Assembly: GCA_040221375.1 (NCBI GenBank)
Contig: JAVKEP010000110.1
Span: forward strand, 62,001-126,000
Source of the DNA: SHAN690 sp040221375
GTDB lineage: Bacteria; Bacteroidota; Bacteroidia; Flavobacteriales_G; Salibacteraceae
Direction: 5' to 3'
DNA: 64,000 nt
A program made the translations under genes and the position numbers. Positions 25,540 through 33,530 of this stretch are shown here, in pieces (position 1 is the first letter of the stretch; each line of letters opens with the position of its first letter). Under the pieces are notes generated by a model that worked only from the letters and a program-made list of their open reading frames with translations, had not been told where the DNA came from and did not search any database.

Positions 25540-27753
25540 ATGAAAGGCTTGCTCATGGCAAGTTTGTTGACCCTTATTGGGTTAGCGAGCTTGGCCCAAT
25601 CCAGCGTTAGCGGTGTTGTGATCGAAGAAACACGCGAAGGAAGGTTTCGCCCCATCCCGTTTGCCAATGTGTATTGGATCGGTACGCAATCAGGTACCAG
25701 CACAGATTCTACAGGATTCTTCGAATTGACGTTGAATCCTGAGACCAAGAAGCTTGTTTTCAGTTACGTCGGCTACAATTCAGACACCATTGAAGTGGCC
25801 CAACCGAATAAGTTGACCATTGTCCTCAAGCAGGAGAAGGTACTGAACGCAGTAGAAGTAGTCTATAGAGAAAAGTCTACCGAGATTTCGTACATGGACC
25901 CTATCAAGACTGAGCAGATCGGGCAAGAAGAACTCTACAAGGCTGCGTGCTGCAACCTCTCAGAAAGCTTCGAAACGAATCCATCGGTAGACGTTGCCAT
26001 TACGGATGCGGTTACCGGTACCAAACAAATCCAAATGCTAGGCCTAGATGGCAAGTATTCCCAAATCACCCGTGAGGCCATCCCCGAGATTCGGGGGCTG
26101 GCATCTGTGCAGGGACTTACCTATATCCCAGGAACCTGGATCGAGGGCATTCAATTGAATAAAGGCTCTGGCTCGGTAGCCAGCGGCTTTGAGAGTGTAA
26201 CAGGGCAAATCAATGTGGAGTTAGAGAAACCGGAGACAATGAACCGATGGTTCGTCAATGGTTACGGCAACCAAGGAGGACGAACAGAGCTCAACGTCAA
26301 CGCAGCCCAGAAGCTGAGTGACAAGGTGTCAACGGCGGTCTTGCTTCACGGCAACATACGGCCCATAGAGGTAAATGGGAATGGAGACGAGTTTTTAGAC
26401 TTCCCTACAGGGCACATGGTCAACGCACTGAACCGTTGGAAATTTAACAATAACAAGGGTTGGGAAGGACAGGTCGGAATGCGCGCCATCGATGAGGAAA
26501 AGCGAGGCGGCCAGATAGACCAAGAAATCGGATTTCCATACGAATTGGGGTGGAATACCCGCAGGTATGAAGTTTGGGGAAAAAGCGGTGTTGTATTTCC
26601 AAACGCCAAGTATAGAAGCGCAGGGATGCAGACCAAATTGGTTTACCATGACTACGATGGTTTCTTTGGAAATCGACAGTACAAAGCGAATCAACAAAGT
26701 GCATACGTAAATACGCTTTACCAATCCATCTTCGGCACCTCAACCCATAAGTTTCGCACGGGTGCTAGTTTCCAGTACGATAAGTTCACCGAATCACTGG
26801 ATTCGAATCAGTACAATCGGGAAGAAATCGTTCCAGGTGCGTTTTTCGAATACACATTTTCGTATTTCACCAAATTCAGTGCGGTCGCGGGAGTACGAGC
26901 TGATTACCACAACTATTATGGTGCCTTTTTCACCCCTCGCTTACACATGCGATATGAGATCAAAGAAGGCTCGGTACTCAGAGCTTCTGCGGGTCGAGGA
27001 CAACGAACAGCCAACGTGATCGCGGAGAACATTTCGCTCTTGGCCACATCGCGCGAATGGGAAATAGATGGCGACGCGAGCATTCCAGGATTCGGATTGC
27101 GGCCGGAGGTGGCTTGGAACTTCGGGTTGAATTTCGTTCAGAACATGCGCATTGACTACCGTCCAGCCACGCTGTCGATAGACTTCTATCACACAGAATT
27201 CGAAAACCAGACGGTTGTCGACATGGAAGATCCCAGAAAAGTACGGGTGTATGACTTGGTGGGAAGAAGCTATTCGACCAGCGCCCAAGCGCAATTTGAT
27301 TATGAAGTCATGCGCAATTTTGACGTTCGACTGGCGTACCGGTGGTACGACGTAATGACCAACTACAGCGGCACGTTGCTCACCAAGCCGTTCATATCGA
27401 GGCATCGGGCATTTGTAAACCTGTCGTACAAAACCAACAACGATTGGAGCTTTGATTATACCGTCCAATGGCAAGGCCCGAAGCGAATTCCGAGCACGGA
27501 AGCCAATCCTGAAGAATACCAATTGGAAAAGCAATCGCCTAATTTGATCTTGATGAATGCCCAGATTTCGAAATCGTGGAAAGAGCGGTTTGCAGTGTAC
27601 GCGGGTATGGAGAACATCACAAACGTGAAACAACAGAACCCAATCGTAGCGGGCGATGATCCATTTGGGAGTTACTTCGATAGTTCATTCATCTGGGGAC
27701 CGATATTTGGTCGGATGACGTACGTTGGCTTTCGCCTTAAGTCGAAGCAATGA
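25540..27753 (+). CDS. TonB-dependent receptor, probable metal/metallophore transporter
   Basis: The 737-residue outer-membrane receptor starts at ATG 25540 (MKGLLMASLLTLIGLASLAQ). An N-terminal carboxypeptidase-regulatory-like domain (residues ~20-105) comes first, then a plug with the Cys pair 'LYKAACCNLSESFETNPS' and 'SGSVASGFESVTGQINVE'. The 22-strand barrel ends 'FGRMTYVGFRLKSKQ'. The CC-containing plug and the HMA and HYC_CC_PP neighbours point to import or sensing of copper or a similar metal. The substrate is inferred. It ends without spacing against the convergent lipid kinase gene. Confidence 0.88.
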   Translation: MKGLLMASLLTLIGLASLAQSSVSGVVIEETREGRFRPIPFANVYWIGTQSGTSTDSTGFFELTLNPETKKLVFSYVGYNSDTIEVAQPNKLTIVLKQEKVLNAVEVVYREKSTEISYMDPIKTEQIGQEELYKAACCNLSESFETNPSVDVAITDAVTGTKQIQMLGLDGKYSQITREAIPEIRGLASVQGLTYIPGTWIEGIQLNKGSGSVASGFESVTGQINVELEKPETMNRWFVNGYGNQGGRTELNVNAAQKLSDKVSTAVLLHGNIRPIEVNGNGDEFLDFPTGHMVNALNRWKFNNNKGWEGQVGMRAIDEEKRGGQIDQEIGFPYELGWNTRRYEVWGKSGVVFPNAKYRSAGMQTKLVYHDYDGFFGNRQYKANQQSAYVNTLYQSIFGTSTHKFRTGASFQYDKFTESLDSNQYNREEIVPGAFFEYTFSYFTKFSAVAGVRADYHNYYGAFFTPRLHMRYEIKEGSVLRASAGRGQRTANVIAENISLLATSREWEIDGDASIPGFGLRPEVAWNFGLNFVQNMRIDYRPATLSIDFYHTEFENQTVVDMEDPRKVRVYDLVGRSYSTSAQAQFDYEVMRNFDVRLAYRWYDVMTNYSGTLLTKPFISRHRAFVNLSYKTNNDWSFDYTVQWQGPKRIPSTEANPEEYQLEKQSPNLILMNAQISKSWKERFAVYAGMENITNVKQQNPIVAGDDPFGSYFDSSFIWGPIFGRMTYVGFRLKSKQ

Positions 27754-28686
27754 TTACAGTATGCGTACCGCGCGTGGAAGTAGGTGAATAGTTGCTATTT
27801 CCTCGACCGATAATCGGGTCAGTACTTCTCCGTCCGTTTCGATGGCGCATGTTCCTTTTTTAACCCGAATGCTACATGCCTTGGTCGTGCGATAGGAGAG
27901 TCTCGGATCGGCTACCCTTACAGCTTTCTTGAGGGTAGATTGATGACGGAGGAAGTCAAAAACACTAACGTCTCCAATGACCGTGATGCCCATTTCACCA
28001 TCGTTGATCGTCGATTGAGGATTGAGCCCAAGTCCATTGCCCGCAAAGGTGCCGTTTCCGAGTGCAGTCAGGAATACACATGAAACGCTTGTGCCGCTGT
28101 CGTCAGTGATTTCGAGCATGGGAGCTCTGTACTTCAGCAACCAATGAACAATGGCGCTGTAATAGTTGATGGCAGACGGCAGGCTAAATTTCCTACGATT
28201 GACCGTTGCTGCGATTTCTGCTCCTATTCCACATGTAATCATGTTGAGGGCATGCCATCGACGATCAGAGGATTCGATGTGCAGTACATCGATCCAAGTG
28301 GGCCGATTTTGTTCGATTGCCAAAAGGGATTGAGCCAAAGTTCGCTTCGGAAGCACCCTGGCGAAGTCATTTCCTGAACCCAGTGGAACAATGGCCAGTG
28401 AAGGCCTGTCTTCTTCGTTCAGCTCCATGATGCCGTTGAGCACTTCGTTGTTGGTCCCATCTCCTCCGCAGCTGATCACCACATCGATCGTCGGATCGCT
28501 CTTTACGCGATCGAATGCGTTCTTGGTAGCATTGGTATGATGAATATGGAGCTCGTGATGTGGCCTAGTCTTGGCCCACGTTTTTATCGAGCGCTCCGTC
28601 TGGGTATTTAACGCAGCGCGACCATGTATGATTGCAAGCACATTCAAGGAATCAATCTTAGACAAAAAAGCGCTTATAAGCAGCAA
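27754..28686 (-). CDS. Diacylglycerol kinase-like lipid kinase
   Basis: A DAGK catalytic domain is recognised from 'DVVISCGGDGTNNEVLNGIM' (near residue 73) and 'LAIVPLGSGNDFARVLP' (near 98). The YegS/BmrU-type C-terminal domain has 'FAGNGLGLNPQSTINDGEMG'. It phosphorylates a membrane lipid such as diacylglycerol. The start is uncertain. There is no in-frame ATG before the catalytic domain, and both TTG 28686 and TTG 28647 (before 'NVLAIIHGRAALN') are possible, the latter fitting family length better. Confidence 0.85.
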   Translation of the reverse strand: MLLISAFLSKIDSLNVLAIIHGRAALNTQTERSIKTWAKTRPHHELHIHHTNATKNAFDRVKSDPTIDVVISCGGDGTNNEVLNGIMELNEEDRPSLAIVPLGSGNDFARVLPKRTLAQSLLAIEQNRPTWIDVLHIESSDRRWHALNMITCGIGAEIAATVNRRKFSLPSAINYYSAIVHWLLKYRAPMLEITDDSGTSVSCVFLTALGNGTFAGNGLGLNPQSTINDGEMGITVIGDVSVFDFLRHQSTLKKAVRVADPRLSYRTTKACSIRVKKGTCAIETDGEVLTRLSVEEIATIHLLPRAVRIL

Positions 28687-28702
28687 ACCGTGCTTCTATC
28701 CT

Positions 28703-28732
28703 TTGAATTTGGGAGGGGATAGAGTAATATCG
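28703..28732 (+). promoter_or_regulatory. Promoter of coiled-coil lipoprotein gene
   Basis: TTG (28703-28705), a 19-base spacer and TAATATCG (28725-28732) match the Bacteroidetes -33/-7 layout, with two deviations in the -7 box. The ATG follows 5 bases later, so the leader would be minimal. Confidence 0.45.
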
Positions 28733-28737
28733 CAAGT

Positions 28738-29598
28738 ATGAAAACCCACCGACTGATTGTTGTCCTCGCGATCATTGCCACCCTTGGAGCGTGTAGCGGA
28801 GAAGATTGTACCCCACTTACCGTCGAATTAGAAGAGGTTAAAGGCAAGTTGGCCCATCGGGACTCCATTCTGGATGCCATTGGACTGACGTTTAAGGCGA
28901 TCGATTCGAACATGAAAGAAATGCGCGTGGTGGAATCCGAAATCATGCAACAGATGAATCAGCGGATTCGGGACAAGGGTGCCATTCGAGCCAATGTAGA
29001 GCGAATGCGTTCCATCATGGAGCTCAATCAGAATTACATCACGCGACTAGAAGATAACCTCGGTGCGAGCAGTGCGACTTCGGCTAACCTTTTCTCAATC
29101 GTGCAGTCCATGCAAGAGAAAATGGAGATGAACAACCTGAGAATGGCGCACCTAAACCACGATTTGGGTACGCTTGGTACGGATTTCAAAGACATGTTTG
29201 AAGAGTACATGCAGGCCGAAGTAGAACGCATGGTGCTGCAAGAAAATTTACAGGCCATGGAAGGCAACATCAGTTCGATGGAAGAGCAGATGAGCGAATT
29301 AAAGAAGAATCTAAATACGGTTTATGTGGCCATCGGAAGCCGACGGGAACTCATAGAATCAGGCGTGTTGGAGAAAGGGGGATTGTTGCGTTCAAGCGAC
29401 GTCAATCAAGACATGCAGAGAGCAGCTTTCGAAGCAAAAGACTTGCGAGAACTGAAAAAAATGCGTGTGGGAGCCAAGGCAAAACTGATCACCGAGCACC
29501 CGAGCGAAAGCTACCGCATCATCAGTGGCGATTTGTTCATCGACAACCAGAAGCTCTTTTGGAGCATCTCTAGGTACTTAATTGTGATTTCAGACTGA
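28738..29598 (+). CDS. Coiled-coil lipoprotein, paralogue of the gene at 42581
   Basis: The 286-residue protein has a lipobox 'TLGAC' (Cys19) and then long heptad-type helices (residues ~25-200, e.g. 'MEEQMSELKKNLNTVYVAIG'). The globular C-terminus contains 'SRRELIESGVLEKGGLL', 'EHPSESYRIISG' and 'LFWSISRYLIVIS'. The protein at 42581-43495 shows the same plan and matching motifs ('LNTAYYFFGTKKELL', 'DHPAASYTI', 'AFWSITKTLII'). The layout reminds me of Bacteroidetes lipoproteins annotated as Cbp1-like collagen-binding adhesins, but I cannot verify this. It is probably anchored to the outer membrane. Confidence 0.8.
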   Translation: MKTHRLIVVLAIIATLGACSGEDCTPLTVELEEVKGKLAHRDSILDAIGLTFKAIDSNMKEMRVVESEIMQQMNQRIRDKGAIRANVERMRSIMELNQNYITRLEDNLGASSATSANLFSIVQSMQEKMEMNNLRMAHLNHDLGTLGTDFKDMFEEYMQAEVERMVLQENLQAMEGNISSMEEQMSELKKNLNTVYVAIGSRRELIESGVLEKGGLLRSSDVNQDMQRAAFEAKDLRELKKMRVGAKAKLITEHPSESYRIISGDLFIDNQKLFWSISRYLIVISD

Positions 29599-29749
29599 CT
29601 TCTAACAAGCAATCCACAACAGGCCTGAGGGAGCCTGAAATTGCCCACAAGGTTCAAGTACTACTGGCGATGGGCCACTAGATGAAACTTAACGGCTTTC
29701 GTTATCGTATACTCTAGTAGACTAATGTGAACCTTTAATCTTGAGACGT

Positions 29750-30019
29750 ATGCTTGCACAGACATTCCAAGGATCTCAGCATCCCATCGTATATGCAGAT
29801 CAAAAGCACCGAAAGCTTTTCGTCTTATCAGAAGATCGTTCCTACCTCATCCCACCTTCAGAGATTCAATTGGAAGACAAGCACGGGAACATTTGCTTAG
29901 TGCCGATTACCTTTCAGGGCGACATGACCGTACTCGATGTAAGGCAACTGTCCTCAGGAGGTTACTTATTGAAGATCCTCGGCCTCGCCCAAAAAGCGAT
30001 TCGCGTCATTTTATTCTGA
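29750..30019 (+). CDS. Small ORF resembling an orphan T9SS sorting domain (89 aa)
   Basis: ATG 29750 follows a TAATCTTG box (29736-29743). The product has no signal peptide. Its sequence ('SEIQLEDKHGNICLVPITF', 'VLDVRQLSSGGYLLKILG', 'KAIRVILF') follows the strand pattern of a T9SS type A domain, including the 'LDVxxLSSGxYLLKI' core. It could be a remnant of a degraded secreted-protein gene or a free-standing cytoplasmic relative. The end overlaps the convergent glycosyltransferase gene by 9 bases. Confidence 0.5.
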   Translation: MLAQTFQGSQHPIVYADQKHRKLFVLSEDRSYLIPPSEIQLEDKHGNICLVPITFQGDMTVLDVRQLSSGGYLLKILGLAQKAIRVILF

Positions 30020-31111
30020 AGCGATCCGAGTATAGAATTCAGCGTATTCTTTCACGGACCTTTCGATGGAAAGAAAAGCCCCAATATGGCGTTTTGCTGC
30101 TTCCCCTATGGCTGATCTTCTCGCCGGATCGCGCTCTAGTTCAAGCAAGGCTTCCTTTATTGCCTCAGCATTACTTGGAGGCACTATGAAGCCCGAAGTG
30201 CCGTGCTCTGCCATTCCTTTGTTGCCAGAAATATCCGTAATGATCACCGGCTTTCCCAAATGCATGGCTTCGATCACGGCTTTTTGAGTCGCCTCTCCAA
30301 AGAGGGATGCGCTCAAGGAAATGTCCGATGCCTTGACCAATGCGGGCGCATCTGAACGATAACCGGTAAACGTGAATCGTGCTTCAATGCCGAGCTTCCG
30401 CAGTTGAGATTCGATCGATGGAGGATTCAATCCGGTTCCTACCATCAGGAAGTGCAACTTGCTTTCTTTAGGAAGGCTCGCGGCCGCCTCAACGACGTGT
30501 TTAATGCCTTTCATTTTTACCCGGTTGTTCGCCACCAACGTACAAACGACTGCATCGGGTCGTAGGTTGAATTCTGAGAGATCTGCAGCTTCTACATCGG
30601 TATACCAAGTCGGGTCGTGCCCTTTGTTGATCGTTACTGCTTTTGAAGGACTAACCCCATTCTTCAGGTACATTTCCCGAACGCTTTCGGCAAGGCAGAC
30701 GCGATAATCGATGCGCGGATTCAGAAATGAAATGTAGTTCGTGGGGTCGTACCAGTGAATGTTGCCCGTATAGCCGCGGTACGTCACCAGTTTCACCTCT
30801 TTGTTCCAAAACAGCGCCCAAGCAGCGTTGGCAATGGCCCTGCTGTTGAAGGCGTGGACGATGTTTATCCGACCTTCTGAGACAACGTGCTTGATTAGGT
30901 CTACCGTCGCGCGATCGAATTTTGAAGACGGCAAGTGGTCGATCAGGGTACAGCCGGCTTCCTTTAATCGAGCTGGATAAACGCCTTCTGATGGAGTCAT
31001 CACCGTAACTTGAAACCCTTCTTTAACCAGCCGAAGTACGATCTCAGCCTCAGGTCGTATGGGAGCAACCGGGTCGCGATAATTGCTGATGATTAAGAGG
31101 TTTGGTTTCAT
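30011..31111 (-). CDS. Glycosyltransferase, family 4 type (GT-B)
   Basis: The 366-residue protein has the GT-B fold. An N-terminal acceptor domain ('LLIISNYRDPVAPIRPEAEI', 'INIVHAFNSRAIANAAW') is followed by a nucleotide-sugar domain with 'NRVKMKGIKHVVEAAASLP', 'LMVGTGLN', 'FTGYRSDAPALVKASDISLS' and the E-x7-E-type 'GEATQKAVIEAMHLGKPVI'. The family transfers sugars to lipids or surface glycans. Substrate is unknown. It is the last gene of a minus-strand run from the T9SS gene at 33488 through the VOC gene. Confidence 0.9.
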   Translation of the reverse strand: MKPNLLIISNYRDPVAPIRPEAEIVLRLVKEGFQVTVMTPSEGVYPARLKEAGCTLIDHLPSSKFDRATVDLIKHVVSEGRINIVHAFNSRAIANAAWALFWNKEVKLVTYRGYTGNIHWYDPTNYISFLNPRIDYRVCLAESVREMYLKNGVSPSKAVTINKGHDPTWYTDVEAADLSEFNLRPDAVVCTLVANNRVKMKGIKHVVEAAASLPKESKLHFLMVGTGLNPPSIESQLRKLGIEARFTFTGYRSDAPALVKASDISLSASLFGEATQKAVIEAMHLGKPVIITDISGNKGMAEHGTSGFIVPPSNAEAIKEALLELERDPARRSAIGEAAKRHIGAFLSIERSVKEYAEFYTRIASE

Positions 31112-31144
31112 TGATGCTAGGCGGTAGGGCCGTAGAGATGGCGG

Positions 31145-31537
31145 CTATAGAAAGGCCTCGTCCTTAGGCTCCCACAGTTCAATTTTTCGGCCTTCGGGGT
31201 CCATTACCCATGCAAATCGACCGTATTCGTATTCTTCCAGCGATCCAACTTGTTTCACGCCTTGTTTAGCAAGTGATAAGAGGAGGTCGTCCAAGTGTTC
31301 GACGCGGTAATTGATCATGAATTCATTCTCGCTCGGGGCATAGTAGTCGGTGTCTTTGGCCATTGGGCTCCACTGAGTGGTGCATTGTTGATCCGGTGCC
31401 TCGTTGCTTCGCCAAATGAACATATGCCCGTATTGATCCATCGGAAGATGAAACGCTTTTTCGTACCAGTCTTTCATGGCTTTGGGATCCTTCGATTTAA
31501 AGAAAATGCCGCCGATGCCTGTTACTTTACCTTTCAT
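31145..31537 (-). CDS. VOC (glyoxalase/bleomycin-resistance) family protein
   Basis: This 130-residue single-chain protein has two beta-alpha-beta-beta-beta modules ('KVTGIGGIFFKSKDPKAMKD', 'FMINYRVEHLDDLLLSL', 'EYEYGRFAWVMDPEGRKIEL'). The C-terminal 'DPEGRKIELWEP' is the classic VOC ending. The enzymatic role cannot be assigned. It starts 2 bases after the lipoprotein stop. Confidence 0.85.
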   Translation of the reverse strand: MKGKVTGIGGIFFKSKDPKAMKDWYEKAFHLPMDQYGHMFIWRSNEAPDQQCTTQWSPMAKDTDYYAPSENEFMINYRVEHLDDLLLSLAKQGVKQVGSLEEYEYGRFAWVMDPEGRKIELWEPKDEAFL

Positions 31538-31539
31538 GT

Positions 31540-32394
31540 TTAAATGAGGATGGATTTTCGAAATGCCGCCAAGCTTGTTTGGATCGAGCGCAGGTTTTTT
31601 TCTTGCATTCCGGCGATCGTTCGCTTTCCGGATTTCAGTTCGTATACGCTCGGTATATCAGTAGCATTTAGGGCGCCAACTACTTGCCGGAAGTATTCAA
31701 ATTCTTCGCTGATCTCACCGGGGATCTCATACGGTTCGAACATGGCAATCAGGTTATTCCCGTAATTTTTTTGTTGGTGCAGCAAGTGCACGAAGAGAAT
31801 GAGGTCGTGGTCACGCGCCTGTGTCATCATGAGGTTCATCCCTTCCATGTAACACCCCAAGACCATCAAAAAGCCAAGTCCCTCCTTGTTTTGATCTATC
31901 AAAACCTTATGTCCCATGTCATACATCTCCAGCACAATCCGACCCAGGGAATCAGGCCGGGAAGTGTTTCTTTCAAATCGTTGGGCGTATTTTTCGGTGA
32001 TTTTCACACCGAGGCCCAAGTCATCTCCGATTCTCTTGCAAGCCCGGAAATAATTCAAGCTGGCTTGCTGGTGTGTAAATGCACCTGCGTAGGACAAGTC
32101 GAGCATGTACATACCGAATAATATACCGGATTGATAGTACGACTTGTAATCCGAAATGATTGGAAGCAGGCTAGAGGCCGAGTAGGTCGCTTTCGTATTC
32201 TTGAGCAAGGCGGGAATCTGCATTGGTGTTGGCAGCGTTACCACTCGGGCCGTTCCGTTTTGCTTGTTATCAACGCCTTCGGATGACTCATCGATGGTTT
32301 GCTCCGCTTGGTTTTTCTTGGCCTCGTCAGCGCAACCGTTCATTCCGAGGAAGAACAAAGCCATCAGCATGTATGTGAAAACTATGCGATTCAA
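31540..32394 (-). CDS. Helical lipoprotein of unknown function
   Basis: Translation likely starts at TTG 32394, which overlaps the previous stop as TTGA. This gives the lipoprotein signal 'MNRIVFTYMLMALFFLGMNGC' with Cys21. After an acidic linker the rest is helical ('SGILFGMYMLDLSYAGAF', 'RIGDDLGLGVKITEKY', 'GLGFLMVLGCYMEGMNLMM'). I recognise no named domain. It is translationally coupled to the T9SS gene upstream. Confidence 0.75.
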   Translation of the reverse strand: MNRIVFTYMLMALFFLGMNGCADEAKKNQAEQTIDESSEGVDNKQNGTARVVTLPTPMQIPALLKNTKATYSASSLLPIISDYKSYYQSGILFGMYMLDLSYAGAFTHQQASLNYFRACKRIGDDLGLGVKITEKYAQRFERNTSRPDSLGRIVLEMYDMGHKVLIDQNKEGLGFLMVLGCYMEGMNLMMTQARDHDLILFVHLLHQQKNYGNNLIAMFEPYEIPGEISEEFEYFRQVVGALNATDIPSVYELKSGKRTIAGMQEKNLRSIQTSLAAFRKSILI

Positions 32395-33488
32395 TTGATG
32401 ATGAGCTTTTTGGAGACGTCGCTCTGGTCAGAAGATGCATGGATGATGTACACTCCTGGCATCGCAAAATTGTCCTTATTCAAATGGTATTGAATGCTCT
32501 GGTTCTTATCTCGGGTGTTGACAGGAACCAATTCAGATATTGTTCTGCCGGCCCCGTCAACTACATAAGCCCTAAATACTGCTCCCGGACAATCCTTGAG
32601 GGTCACGGTGCAGCTTGGTACACATGGGTTTGGGTCCACTTCCAGTTCACATTTTCCGGAGGCTGTGTTCGGTTGAATCGTGGCGGCGATTAGCTCAGTC
32701 GCCTCTACTTGCCCGCCTTCATTTTTCTGGATGATTCGATAATAGTAATGGCCGGGTGAAAGCCCTTTGTCCTCGAGGACGTAGGCAGACAACTTTTCAT
32801 TTTCCGCGCTACCATCCACGCGACCGATTTCTTTAAAACTCATCCCGTTCGAAGATCGCTGTACGACGAACATGTCCTTTTCAGATTCGATCTGACTGGT
32901 CCATCGAAGGGTGATGTTTTCATCTGAGAACAATTGCGCATCGATGTTGATCATTTCGATGGGTAAGACATTCAAGTCGAGGCACCAACCAGATCCAGCA
33001 ATACGACCTCCTACTTTGGCGTTTCCATTTCCACAGGCAATGGCTTTCCCGAGGACCTCGATGTTGTTATTCACGCTCAACGATCCCTCCAAGTGAAGTT
33101 TTGATGCGCCGGTAAGTACCAACTGCCCACCGATGTTGAGTATCCCACCTTTCTCTACAATGATTTGAGCATTCCCAAGCACTTCCATTTGCCCCTTGAG
33201 ATGCAGCTCACCGCCGTCAGTCACGATGAGCTTCGCATCGCCGCTAAGCACCATCTTATCGCACAGCGAAACCAGGGAATCTTTGATGTGGATAGATGTT
33301 TTGCCGCTGGAAGTACAGGTAGGTTGTTCAGAAACCACGGGCCCCTCGAACCCTTCCGATGCCCAGGACCCTGAATGTTCAAACATTCCGTCGAGTTTCG
33401 AATAGTAGGAGGGATTGTCTTCCGAAAGGCTCAGGAGCATGAGACTAAGAACCGTGAGCACGGGCAATATGAGGGCGAGGCGTTTCAA
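32391..33488 (-). CDS. Secreted beta-solenoid protein with T9SS domain (365 aa)
   Basis: It starts at TTG 33488 with a signal peptide ('MKRLALILPVLTVLSLMLLS'). Residues ~60-165 are short parallel beta repeats of the type 'LSGDAKLIVTDGGELHLKG', 'VLGNAQIIVEKGGILNIGG' and 'LTGASKLHLEGSLSVNN', as in right-handed solenoids. A fibronectin-like segment follows ('LRWTSQIESEKDMFVVQRSS'). The C-terminal T9SS domain has 'ELEVDPNPCVPSCTVTLKDC', with an unusual Cys-containing PNP region. The function is probably surface exposure or adhesion. Confidence 0.8.
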   Translation of the reverse strand: MKRLALILPVLTVLSLMLLSLSEDNPSYYSKLDGMFEHSGSWASEGFEGPVVSEQPTCTSSGKTSIHIKDSLVSLCDKMVLSGDAKLIVTDGGELHLKGQMEVLGNAQIIVEKGGILNIGGQLVLTGASKLHLEGSLSVNNNIEVLGKAIACGNGNAKVGGRIAGSGWCLDLNVLPIEMINIDAQLFSDENITLRWTSQIESEKDMFVVQRSSNGMSFKEIGRVDGSAENEKLSAYVLEDKGLSPGHYYYRIIQKNEGGQVEATELIAATIQPNTASGKCELEVDPNPCVPSCTVTLKDCPGAVFRAYVVDGAGRTISELVPVNTRDKNQSIQYHLNKDNFAMPGVYIIHASSDQSDVSKKLIIN

Positions 33489-33530
33489 GGGCTTGTTTAT
33501 TATTCTATACGCTGTTTCGATTTACTGGGT

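Noticed and set aside
26941..27633. 230-codon minus-strand frame inside the TonB receptor
   Set aside because: Antisense shadow; the receptor barrel is continuous on the plus strand.
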